Assembly: GCF_000374365.1 (NCBI RefSeq) | Contig: NZ_KB894127.1 | Coordinates: 1 to 64,000, forward strand | DNA from: Bacteroides gallinarum DSM 18171 = JCM 13658 | GTDB lineage: Bacteria > Bacteroidota > Bacteroidia > Bacteroidales > Bacteroidaceae | DNA: 64,000 bases | Direction of reading: 5' to 3' | Notes under the pieces: model-generated | Databases searched by the model: none | What the model was told of the DNA's origin: nothing | Seen by the model: only the letters and a program-made list of their open reading frames with translations | Translations under genes and position numbers: made by a program | In this document: piece after piece, positions 28,436 to 34,979 of the stretch | Layout: each line of letters opens with the position of its first letter | Position numbering within the stretch: position 1 is the stretch's first letter

Positions 28436-28467
28436 CAAAATTACGAATTAACTCGCAATGCGCCAAA
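28436..28467 (-). promoter_or_regulatory. Promoter of the main capsule operon
   Basis: On the minus strand TTTG (28464-28467), a 20-bp spacer and TAATTTTG (28436-28443) match the Bacteroides TTG/TAnnTTTG consensus with ideal spacing. It directs transcription toward the gene ending at 26971 and the rest of the cluster. Confidence 0.65.
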
Positions 28468-28517
28468 GTTTATGGAGAAATTTGAATGACATTTTTCTTT
28501 ATAAATCCGTAAAAAAC

Positions 28518-28789
28518 TTAGTCTTTCAGCTTGGGAAACAAGAGTGTTACTCCTTCCCGATAGATGCGTTGGGCGTTTTCCGGTGTGGTGAACTCTTCGA
28601 ATGCGCTCAGAATGAGCTTGTAGCTGTCTATCTCATAGTTATGGAGCCCTTTTTTATGTTTTCAAGATAGTTTTGCTTCATGTGACAGGTGGAGCGGAAT
28701 GCTTCTCTTGGGATACCAAGCTGTTTCAACTCTTTTTTGAGGAATGCACCGAATTCCGGATGATTGGAAATGAATCTGTTCGATTTCAT
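28518..28789 (-). pseudogene. Frameshifted small regulator-like gene
   Basis: From the Met at 28789 the frame reads SNRFISNHPEFGAFLKKELK ... MKQNYLENIKKG and then stops early. After a run of six A on the coding strand the next frame continues HNYEIDSYKLILSAFEEFTT ... EGVTLLFPKLKD to a stop at 28518. One extra A would restore a single 91-aa protein. The helical pattern FGAFLKKELKQLGIPREAF suggests a small HTH-type DNA-binding protein, but I do not recognise a named family. It is divergent from the plus-strand module and next to an operator-like repeat. Confidence 0.6.
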
Positions 28790-28832
28790 AATAAATCAGT
28801 TTTTAGTTAATTAAATAAAAATGTTTGATTTC

Positions 28833-28882
28833 TGTACCCGCTATGTGGGTACAGGCAATGTGGGTACAAAGGTATATCTTTG
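28833..28882 (+). promoter_or_regulatory. Promoter with operator repeats of the replication-like module
   Basis: TATCTTTG (28875-28882) is a consensus -7 box 34 bp before the ATG of the next gene. Just upstream are TGTACCC (28833-28839), GGGTACA (28847-28853) and a further GGGTACA (28862-28868): an inverted repeat plus a direct repeat covering the expected polymerase site. This is the layout of a repressor-controlled promoter. Confidence 0.65.
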
Positions 28883-28916
28883 CAACAGTTTTTAAAATAA
28901 TTTAAAACAGAATGCT

Positions 28917-29873
28917 ATGAAAGCACATAAAACTACGCTTTCCGTACGGGAACTGCAAAAGACCATAGGGCAGTGGAGAAGCCGGAAAATCACGGACTCT
29001 ACCGTTGCGAAACTCTTGGAACTGCTGTTGGGGATGACTGCCTATATGAATGAGGAGGCGGTGTACCCCGTGGAGAATTTCTATGATATCAGCAAGTCGC
29101 TGAAGTTTAAGAATGCACGGTTTCTGGTGGAGGCAGTCCGGCAGAGCGGAGCGTTCGGTATTGTACCCGGCGATAATGTGTACGGGATGAGCTCGTTCTA
29201 TTCCTGCCTTTGGAAAGAGAAGGAGAAAGTGGATGATGCTGCGGAAACTTTACCGGTAACTTTGCCGGTAAAATTACCGCAGGGGGATATATATAATATA
29301 TATACTATACAGGATAATAAGAATAATATATCCTTCGGAAAGATATCTTCCGCGGAAAAAAGCCTGGAAACCGCACGGAATTTCTTTCATCTTATCAATG
29401 GGAATCCGATACAGAAGGCACAGGTCTTTACGCCGCTTATCGACCGTTTTCAGCAGGAGGAGGGGGTGACACGCGGAGATGCGTGCGCTAATTTGGTGTA
29501 CTTGGTGAACGAACTGCTGGTTCCTTACTTTGCCGGGCAGGAACGCTTCATGAAATCTACCTACGCCGGACGCTTGTGCTGGCTGAACAATCTGCTGAAA
29601 TCTGCCGGCGGACAACGGATGCAGAAGGATGCCGCAAATGCCGGAAGGCAGAAGCGCTTGCAGAGTCTTGCCGATATGCGGGGCGAACAACGCAACAATC
29701 ATCCGCTCGGCGAGTTTGAATGGACGGATAAGGAAAGCGGCCTGCGCTTTTACGACGACCCGCTGGAAGGGGTGGTGAATATTCCGGATGATGCGCCGCC
29801 CCGTCCGGGGGCGAAGGCGGAGTGGAACGTGCTGAGCAGGAATTGGGGAGAGGAGAGAAATGGGGAATTATGA
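28917..29873 (+). CDS. Unrecognised protein of the replication-like module
   Basis: 318 aa. I do not recognise a family with certainty. Residues 1-95 (VRELQKTIGQWRSRKITDST ... SGAFGIVPGDNVYGMSSF) look like a winged-helix type DNA-binding start. A Thr/Pro spacer (105-120) and a helical second domain (145-240, VFTPLIDRFQQEEGVTRGDA) follow, and the C-terminus is acidic and Pro-rich. The layout and the place before a primase-helicase gene suggest a replication initiator or helicase loader, which is inference. It has moderate GC, unlike the adjacent capsule genes. Confidence 0.5.
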   Translation: MKAHKTTLSVRELQKTIGQWRSRKITDSTVAKLLELLLGMTAYMNEEAVYPVENFYDISKSLKFKNARFLVEAVRQSGAFGIVPGDNVYGMSSFYSCLWKEKEKVDDAAETLPVTLPVKLPQGDIYNIYTIQDNKNNISFGKISSAEKSLETARNFFHLINGNPIQKAQVFTPLIDRFQQEEGVTRGDACANLVYLVNELLVPYFAGQERFMKSTYAGRLCWLNNLLKSAGGQRMQKDAANAGRQKRLQSLADMRGEQRNNHPLGEFEWTDKESGLRFYDDPLEGVVNIPDDAPPRPGAKAEWNVLSRNWGEERNGEL

Positions 29874-29882
29874 ATGAGGGGT

Positions 29883-30118
29883 GAAGAAATTACGAGTGAA
29901 GAAGTGGGGAATTATGAATGAGTGATGAAGAAATTACGAGTGAAGAAATGAGGAATTGTGAATGAGGGGTGAAGAAATTACGAGTGAAGAAGTGGGGAAT
30001 TATGAATGAGTATGAAGAAATTACGAGTGAAGAAATGGGGAATTGTGAATGAGAGATAAAGAAATTACGAGTGAAGAAATGAGGAATTATGACTGAGAAA
30101 TGACGAAATTACGAATAA
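29883..30118 (+). repeat. 43-44 bp tandem repeat, about six copies
   Basis: The unit begins GAAGAAATTACGAGTGAAGA and recurs at 29883, 29927, 29971, 30014, about 30058 and about 30101, with drift in the last copies. It fills the gap before the primase-helicase gene. Copies alternate between ggggaattatgaatgag and aggaattgtgaatgag endings, which suggests an 88-bp higher-order unit. No coding role is evident. Confidence 0.85.
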
Positions 30119-30124
30119 AGCATT

Positions 30125-32134
30125 ATGAAACCATTTTATTATTTGAGCGATTTTCCTGAGCGTAGAAACGTTGGGAAAAATTTTGTGGCGGAGTGCCCCA
30201 AGTGCGGGAAAAAGCATCTTTCCATTTCACGTGAGACGGGGTTGTATCACTGCTTTTATGCGGGGTGCGATTTTCACGGGAAGTTGAAGGATTTTTGGAC
30301 AGAACGGAAGAGGACAGGGTGGCCGGATGAGGGGCGTCCGTATCCGGCAGGAGCTTCGCCGGTGGCAAGGAGGAGCTTCGGGAAAGGAGAGCCGGGCGGT
30401 ATGACATCGGTATCGGCAGGCGGGGGAAATGCCGCGTTCGAGGTGTCGATGATTCCCGAGGACTACAAACGGCTGTCGCCTGAGATAATTGCCAAAATCA
30501 AACTGCTGACCGATGAGCCGGAGACGTCCGACCCCGACCAGCTTGCCGCCCGCCGCTACCTTGCCGATATGGGAATTTCGTTGAAAACGGCTGTCGATGC
30601 ACGTGTGGGCTGTCTGATGCACCGCTGTTTCGGAGGTAAGGACGGCAAAGACGGTAAGAGCGACAAGGGCGAAAAGGATGAAAAGAAGGCCGTGGGGACG
30701 ATGTATCACTGCATCGCTTATGTGAATTACATCAACGGGCAGCCCGTCAATGTGAAATACCGTTCGTGCGATGTTTCCGCTTCCGGTTATACCAAATGTT
30801 GGAGCCAGGAGTCGCCCACCACGCCTTGCCCGCCTTATAATATCGACTGCATCAATCCGTTGCGGATTTCCGAGGAGAGCGTTCCGCGCCTGATTGTTAC
30901 CGAAGGTGAAAGGGACGTGCTGACCTTGAACGAGGCGGGGTATCCATACGTTATCAGTGTACCCAACGGTGCGGCAAGCGACCTTGCCAAAGGGTTCGAG
31001 GCTTTCCGTCCCTGGTTAGACCAGGTGCAGGAGCTGGTGATTTGCGGCGATTGTGACCTGCCCGGAAGAACGCTTGTGAAACATCTTGCCGACTATTTCG
31101 GTACGCGCTGCCTGTTCACCGTGCTGCCCGGCGGTTGTAAGGATATATCCGATGTGCTTGTGATATACGGCGCCGATGTGGTACGCGAGATTATCGGCTC
31201 GGCGTGTCCGCACCATACGTCGGACATCATTACCGTAAGCGAGCGTGCGGACGAGATTATGAATGTGCTGAATGGCAATTACGACCACGGTTACGATGTG
31301 GGTTACGGTCCGCTTACCGACCATGTGTTTCATCCTACCGACCAGGGCGGGCTGATAATCGTTACCGGAAAACCCAACTGCGGCAAGACGGACTTCCTGA
31401 ACGACCTGACCTACCGTCTTATGGCCAAGACGGGGCGTTACGTGTGCTACCTCTCCTTCGAGGTTCCCGACAAGAACAAGCACATGGCGAACCTTATCCG
31501 CCTGGTGCTAGGCAAGGTGAACACGGCGGCATACACCCGCGGGCAGTTGCAGCCTATCGTCTCTTTTCTGGACGGGCACATGGTGCACCTGGACTTGCAC
31601 GAGGTGTCGCCCACGCCCGCCAATATCATAGAGCGTGCGGAGCGGGTGAAACGTGCCGTGCCGCTGAAGTATCTCATCATCGACCCGTACCTTTTCATGG
31701 AGGTGGAAACTGGGCGTTACAACACGGAGACGCAGGCTATCAAAGCTATGCTGACGCAGATGCAGGCGTGGGGGCGTAACAACGGTATCTGGGTGATTAT
31801 CGTGGCGCATCCCCGCAGCCTGAAAAAACTGAACGGAAAGAACGAGTTGGAGGAGATAGATATGTACACCATTTCGGGCAGCGCCAATTGGGCGAACCTT
31901 GCCGATTTCATCTTTTCCATAAGCCGCATCGAGCAGCCGGACAGAAGTTATACCCGGCTGGATATGCTGAAGGTGCGCGACCAGGATTTGTGCCATACGG
32001 GGAGTGTGCTGTTTGTGAGGCAGCCGTGCGGGCGGTACGACGAGCGGGAGTCCGAGGAGCAGATAATGACCGAGATGCAGGGGAAAGTGCTGGATAAGGA
32101 CAGGCTGCCGTGGGTGGGGCTGATAGCTCCGTGA
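30125..32134 (+). CDS. Toprim primase / DnaB-like helicase
   Basis: 669 aa. A zinc finger (CPKCGKKHLSISRETGLYHC, about 25-44) precedes a toprim domain (LIVTEGERDVLTLNEAG and ICGDCDLPGRT), then a RecA-type helicase with Walker A GKPNCGKT, the DnaB-like CYLSFEVPDKNKHM and Walker B LIIDPYLFME. This is the T7 gp4/Twinkle arrangement found in phages and plasmids. It probably primes and unwinds DNA for an element-type replicon. No relaxase, capsid or terminase gene is near, so the element is either reduced or domesticated. Confidence 0.88.
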   Translation: MKPFYYLSDFPERRNVGKNFVAECPKCGKKHLSISRETGLYHCFYAGCDFHGKLKDFWTERKRTGWPDEGRPYPAGASPVARRSFGKGEPGGMTSVSAGGGNAAFEVSMIPEDYKRLSPEIIAKIKLLTDEPETSDPDQLAARRYLADMGISLKTAVDARVGCLMHRCFGGKDGKDGKSDKGEKDEKKAVGTMYHCIAYVNYINGQPVNVKYRSCDVSASGYTKCWSQESPTTPCPPYNIDCINPLRISEESVPRLIVTEGERDVLTLNEAGYPYVISVPNGAASDLAKGFEAFRPWLDQVQELVICGDCDLPGRTLVKHLADYFGTRCLFTVLPGGCKDISDVLVIYGADVVREIIGSACPHHTSDIITVSERADEIMNVLNGNYDHGYDVGYGPLTDHVFHPTDQGGLIIVTGKPNCGKTDFLNDLTYRLMAKTGRYVCYLSFEVPDKNKHMANLIRLVLGKVNTAAYTRGQLQPIVSFLDGHMVHLDLHEVSPTPANIIERAERVKRAVPLKYLIIDPYLFMEVETGRYNTETQAIKAMLTQMQAWGRNNGIWVIIVAHPRSLKKLNGKNELEEIDMYTISGSANWANLADFIFSISRIEQPDRSYTRLDMLKVRDQDLCHTGSVLFVRQPCGRYDERESEEQIMTEMQGKVLDKDRLPWVGLIAP

Positions 32135-32140
32135 GCTTGC

Positions 32141-32337
32141 TTCTGAAAGGTCGGGAGGGCGTTTCCGAGATGCAGGGAGCTTGATTTTGAAGCGCAGGGG
32201 GGGCTTCCGAAACGCAGGGAATTTACTTCCGAAATGTCGGGAGACAGCTTCCGGAATGCCTTGGGTTTTAGGCTGAAATGCCCGGTGTTTGCCTCCGAAA
32301 CACCGGGCATTCGGCTTTGAAACGCCGGGTATTTTAT
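32141..32337. repeat. 22-bp repeat array with a strong hairpin
   Basis: About nine degenerate units of 22 bp (for example TTCCGAAATGTCGGGAGACA) lie between convergent genes. Inside, 32277-32311 is a perfect 14-bp stem (AATGCCCGGTGTTT) with a 7-nt loop, which may end transcription from both sides although no clear T run follows. Unit spacing without distinct spacers rules out CRISPR. Confidence 0.7.
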
Positions 32338-32339
32338 TT

Positions 32340-32564
32340 TTACGGTTCTCCTAATGCTTCTACGATAACGTGTACCTGAATCGGGGTGTAGCATTTGGCA
32401 TTAGGAAGCATGCCGGTGGCGGCGAGTTGTTCCCGGAGTCCGGGTTTGAAGGCTATCCAGCGGTTGAGCTTGCGGACGGCGGCTTTGGGCGTGATATAGG
32501 GACTGTAAAGCATTGCCAGTTCGCTTTTACTGTAACTGCGGGGAGTGAAAGAGGATTTTTCCAT
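32340..32564 (-). CDS. DUF4248 small protein
   Basis: 74 aa. PRSYSKSELAMLYSPYITPKAAVRKLNRWI and CYTPIQVHVIVEALGEP are the family blocks. The helical, basic middle suggests a small DNA-binding protein with a MerR/excisionase-like feel. DUF4248 genes accompany HU-like and amidase genes beside Bacteroides surface-polysaccharide loci. It is the only minus-strand gene within this module and could repress the divergent HU gene upstream. Function unknown. Confidence 0.75.
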   Translation of the reverse strand: MEKSSFTPRSYSKSELAMLYSPYITPKAAVRKLNRWIAFKPGLREQLAATGMLPNAKCYTPIQVHVIVEALGEP

Positions 32565-32734
32565 TGTTTTTACGGCTTGTTTTATGATGTAAAGTTAGTG
32601 ATAATTAGCGGGTTGTGAAAGAAATGACTGCGGTTTATCGCGTCGTAAGGTGTCGAAAGTAGCTGAAAGCCGTTTTATGGCGCGCGATGATGTGCGAAAG
32701 AGCCGAAAGGGGCGGGGACGGGTAGGGGAGGTGC

Positions 32735-32742
32735 TATCTTTG
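32735..32742 (+). promoter_or_regulatory. -7 box of the HU-smalltalk-amidase transcript
   Basis: TATCTTTG fits the Bacteroides -7 consensus, about 137 bp before the HU-type ATG. No good TTG is visible at -33, so an activator may be needed or the G-rich upstream may substitute. Confidence 0.5.
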
Positions 32743-32777
32743 TATTGTCAGTCAGGAGAAAGGGCCCTTCGGGATTG

Positions 32778-32862
32778 AGTGATTAATGATTAGTCGTTAG
32801 TGGTTAGCGATTAGTGGTTTATGATTAGCGATTAGTGATTAATGATTTATGTATTAACAATT
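32778..32862. repeat. Heptanucleotide array upstream of the HU-like gene
   Basis: About twelve 7-bp units of the form RTTARYG (ATTAGTG, GTTAGCG, ATTAATG) in the leader before the HU-like gene. The same heptad type recurs at 55168-55275. Confidence 0.75.
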
Positions 32863-32878
32863 AAAAAACAGGAGAATT

Positions 32879-33373
32879 ATGGCAAATGCATTGGTGGTGC
32901 GTACACAGCGCTACAAAAAAATCGGAGACAAGACCTCTCCGTTGGTTTATACCTTGAAAAGAAAAACGCGTGACGCAAAGATGTATGATTTGAAGCGCAT
33001 CGCGGAAGAAATTGAGGCTTTGGGGAGTATGTCGGCAGAGGATGTGCTGCATGTGGGTAGGGCTATTGTGAGAAATATGCGCGAAAAACTGACCGACGGA
33101 AACAGTGTCCGCCTGGATGATTTCGGTATTTTCCGCACTTCGTTCCACTGCGTGGCTACGGAAAACGCCAAGGATTGTACGGTGAAAAACATTGATAAGG
33201 TGCGGATTAACTTCAAGGTTGCCACTACGTTGAGGCTGGTGAACGACTCGGTTGCCACCACGAGGGGAGCTGCCAATAACATCACTTTCGAGCTGGTGTC
33301 CGATGATGATAAAACACCGGGCGGCAACGGCGGCGGAAATTCTGGCGGCGATGAAGAAAATCCGTTGGGATAA
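32879..33373 (+). CDS. HU-family DNA-binding protein
   Basis: 164 aa. The core shows SVRLDDFGIFRTSF and RINFKVATTLRLVN, typical of the HU/IHF-like (HU-HIG) proteins of Bacteroidetes, preceded by a helical dimerisation part (YDLKRIAEEIEALGSMSAED). The C-terminal tail is Gly/Asn/Asp-rich (GGNGGGNSGGDEENPLG) and probably disordered. It likely bends or coats DNA of the element or of the capsule region. Followed by smalltalk and amidase genes on the same strand. Confidence 0.88.
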   Translation: MANALVVRTQRYKKIGDKTSPLVYTLKRKTRDAKMYDLKRIAEEIEALGSMSAEDVLHVGRAIVRNMREKLTDGNSVRLDDFGIFRTSFHCVATENAKDCTVKNIDKVRINFKVATTLRLVNDSVATTRGAANNITFELVSDDDKTPGGNGGGNSGGDEENPLG

Positions 33374-33377
33374 GGAA

Positions 33378-33550
33378 TCGGGAATGATAGGTTGTGAATG
33401 GTGAGCCGGAAAGGTTATCAATAATAAGGAATATGCCGGCGAATGGTGAGTTATGAATGATAAGTCATTAATGATGAGCCGGAAAGGTTATCAAGAATAA
33501 GGAATGTGCCGGCGAATGATAAGCCATTAATGAATAATTATGAGTTATAA
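33378..33550. repeat. 73-bp direct repeat, two copies
   Basis: The block starting GCCGGAAAGGTTATCAA occurs at 33405 and 33478 with the following TAAGGAAT and GCCGGCGAAT parts conserved. It fills the 210-bp gap between the HU-like and smalltalk genes. Probably the same kind of intergenic expansion as the other arrays. Confidence 0.65.
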
Positions 33551-33584
33551 ATTTTAAATTGTCGAACTTTAAAAAAGAAAAGGT

Positions 33585-33686
33585 ATGAGTAAGAGCAAAG
33601 GTTTTTGGGATACGATTTTGAAGGTGGTGATTGCGGTAGCTTCGGCGGTGCTGGGTGTGTTCGGAGCAAATGCGATGCCCCTCTGA
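33585..33686 (+). CDS. Smalltalk-type membrane peptide
   Basis: 33 aa: a short charged start (MSKSKGFWDTILK) and one hydrophobic helix (VVIAVASAVLGVFG). It matches the very small Bacteroides proteins named smalltalk that sit directly before an N-acetylmuramoyl-L-alanine amidase. An AGG ribosome site is 3-4 bases before the ATG. The stop is 10 bp before the amidase start, so the two are one unit. A holin-like role for the amidase is possible but untested. Confidence 0.75.
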   Translation: MSKSKGFWDTILKVVIAVASAVLGVFGANAMPL

Positions 33687-33696
33687 GGTAGCGGGG

Positions 33697-34140
33697 ATGC
33701 GTGCAATCAATCTGATAGTAATTCATTGTAGCGCCACGTGCGAGGACAGGGCGTTCACCGAACAGGCGTTGGAGGCTTCCCACCGGTTACGGGGATTCGA
33801 CGGCACGGGGTATCACTTCTATGTGCGGCGTGACGGAAGAATCCTGACAACCCGCCCGGTAAGCAGGGAGGGGGCGCATGTGCGGGGCTACAATGCTCAC
33901 TCGATAGGCATCTGTTATGAAGGCGGGTTAGACCGTTACGGAAACCCGAAAGATACGAGGACAGAGTGGCAGCGACATTCGCTGAGGGTGCTGGTGAGAG
34001 CGTTATTGCAGGATTATCCCGGTTCCGGGGTGGTGGGGCATAGAGACCTCAGTCCCGACCTGAACGGAAACGGGGAAGTGGAACCTATGGAATGGACCAA
34101 ACAGTGTCCCTGCTTCGATGTGGGGAAAGAACGCTGGTAG
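33697..34140 (+). CDS. N-acetylmuramoyl-L-alanine amidase
   Basis: 147 aa with the start at 33697 (MRAINLIVIHCSAT), preceded by GAGGTAGCGGGG; the longer frame from 33655 overlaps smalltalk and is unlikely. It is a type 2 amidase: zinc ligand His in VIHCSAT, second His in VVGHRDLSPDLNG and Cys in KQCPCFDV, the T7 lysozyme-like layout. No signal peptide, so exit needs a membrane partner such as the small peptide before it. The pair looks like a reduced phage lysis cassette. Confidence 0.9.
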   Translation: MRAINLIVIHCSATCEDRAFTEQALEASHRLRGFDGTGYHFYVRRDGRILTTRPVSREGAHVRGYNAHSIGICYEGGLDRYGNPKDTRTEWQRHSLRVLVRALLQDYPGSGVVGHRDLSPDLNGNGEVEPMEWTKQCPCFDVGKERW

Positions 34141-34150
34141 CAGGATGCTG

Positions 34151-34193
34151 AAAAGGCTGTAAGATGACAAGTGAAATCATCGTACAGCCTTTT
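34151..34193. terminator. Bidirectional terminator between amidase and upxY
   Basis: An 11-bp perfect stem (AAAAGGCTGTA / TACAGCCTTTT) with a 21-nt loop. It is followed by T-rich DNA on the plus strand and overlaps the stop of the minus-strand upxY gene. It separates two convergent transcripts. Confidence 0.8.
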
Positions 34194-34836
34194 CTTTTTG
34201 TTGCTTTACCTTTTGCCCCTCTTTTGTTTCTTTTGTCTTTCTGTCCACCTTCTCCACCTCTTTATCTTTCTGTCTTTCCATTCCCTGTCCCTCTTTGTCC
34301 TTTTTCTCGACAAAGCCAATAGGCATATCCACGTGTGCACATCCCAGCATGTCCAGGCGGATAGCGACTTTGCTTTTCCCGTCTATTGTAATCAGCTCGC
34401 CTTCCAGCCCTGCAAGCGGGCCTTTTATGACTTTTACGGCATCGCCGGGAGCCAGCGGGGTGCTGCACATCTCCACCGCTTCGGGGCTGTAGTCGAGCAT
34501 GAAGCGGAACTGTGCCATTTGCTCGTCGGGAATGACGGCGGGCGTGCTTTCGCCGCGCAGCACCATATACCGGCTGACGGCTTGCAGGCTCAGCGGAAGC
34601 GGGCGTTCCTGCGGGCTGACGTGTACGAATATCATCATGGGAATCACCAGCCGGTCTACCCGCTTGCGGCGGTCGCTCCATTGGCGGATTTCGCTCTGGA
34701 CGGGCAGGTAGCATTCGATACCCATGGCGGAGAGCCGTTGGGCGGTCTTTTTTTCGAGACACGACTGTACGTAGGCTACCAGCCATTGGCGCGGTGCGGG
34801 GTGAGTATGTGCTTCTATGTGATTCGTATTCTGCAT
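34177..34836 (-). CDS. UpxY-type NusG-like transcription antiterminator
   Basis: 219 aa with the start at 34836; the longer frame from 34905 crosses a strong hairpin. NGN domain: RQWLVAYVQSCLEKKTAQRL, CYLPVQSEIRQWSDRRKRVD. KOW domain: LAPGDAVKVIKGPLAGLEGE. UpxY proteins let RNA polymerase read through the leaders of their own Bacteroides capsule operons. This one has an unusual Lys/Glu-rich tail of about 45 residues (EKKDKEGQGMERQKDKEVEK onward) after the KOW. It lies at the end of the wcaJ-wza-wzc group instead of at the front, and no upxZ is visible. Confidence 0.85.
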   Translation of the reverse strand: MQNTNHIEAHTHPAPRQWLVAYVQSCLEKKTAQRLSAMGIECYLPVQSEIRQWSDRRKRVDRLVIPMMIFVHVSPQERPLPLSLQAVSRYMVLRGESTPAVIPDEQMAQFRFMLDYSPEAVEMCSTPLAPGDAVKVIKGPLAGLEGELITIDGKSKVAIRLDMLGCAHVDMPIGFVEKKDKEGQGMERQKDKEVEKVDRKTKETKEGQKVKQQKEKAVR

Positions 34837-34861
34837 AGTTTTTGTATTCGGTTGGTTAAAA

Positions 34862-34900
34862 GGTATGCCCGGCGGCAGCGCTCTGCCGCCGCAGCATACC
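34862..34900 (-). promoter_or_regulatory. Strong hairpin in front of upxY
   Basis: A two-part stem, GGTATGC/GCATACC outside and CGGCGGCAG/CTGCCGCCG inside with a 4-nt loop. On the minus strand four T follow, so it can act as a terminator or attenuator between wzc and upxY. It is the most GC-rich short segment in this part. Confidence 0.7.
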
Positions 34901-34979
34901 AGCAAACAAACAAAAAATAAGCCCGGAAACGAGGACAGTATTCCATGTAGAAGTTACCCGGACTTATGGGGTATATAGT

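Noticed and set aside
28458..28670. Plus-strand 70-codon open frame
   Set aside because: It lies over the frameshifted regulator and the capsule promoter on the other strand and has no protein-like features.
32141..32337. Possible CRISPR array
   Set aside because: Units are 22 bp, degenerate and contiguous, with no unique spacers and no cas genes in the window.
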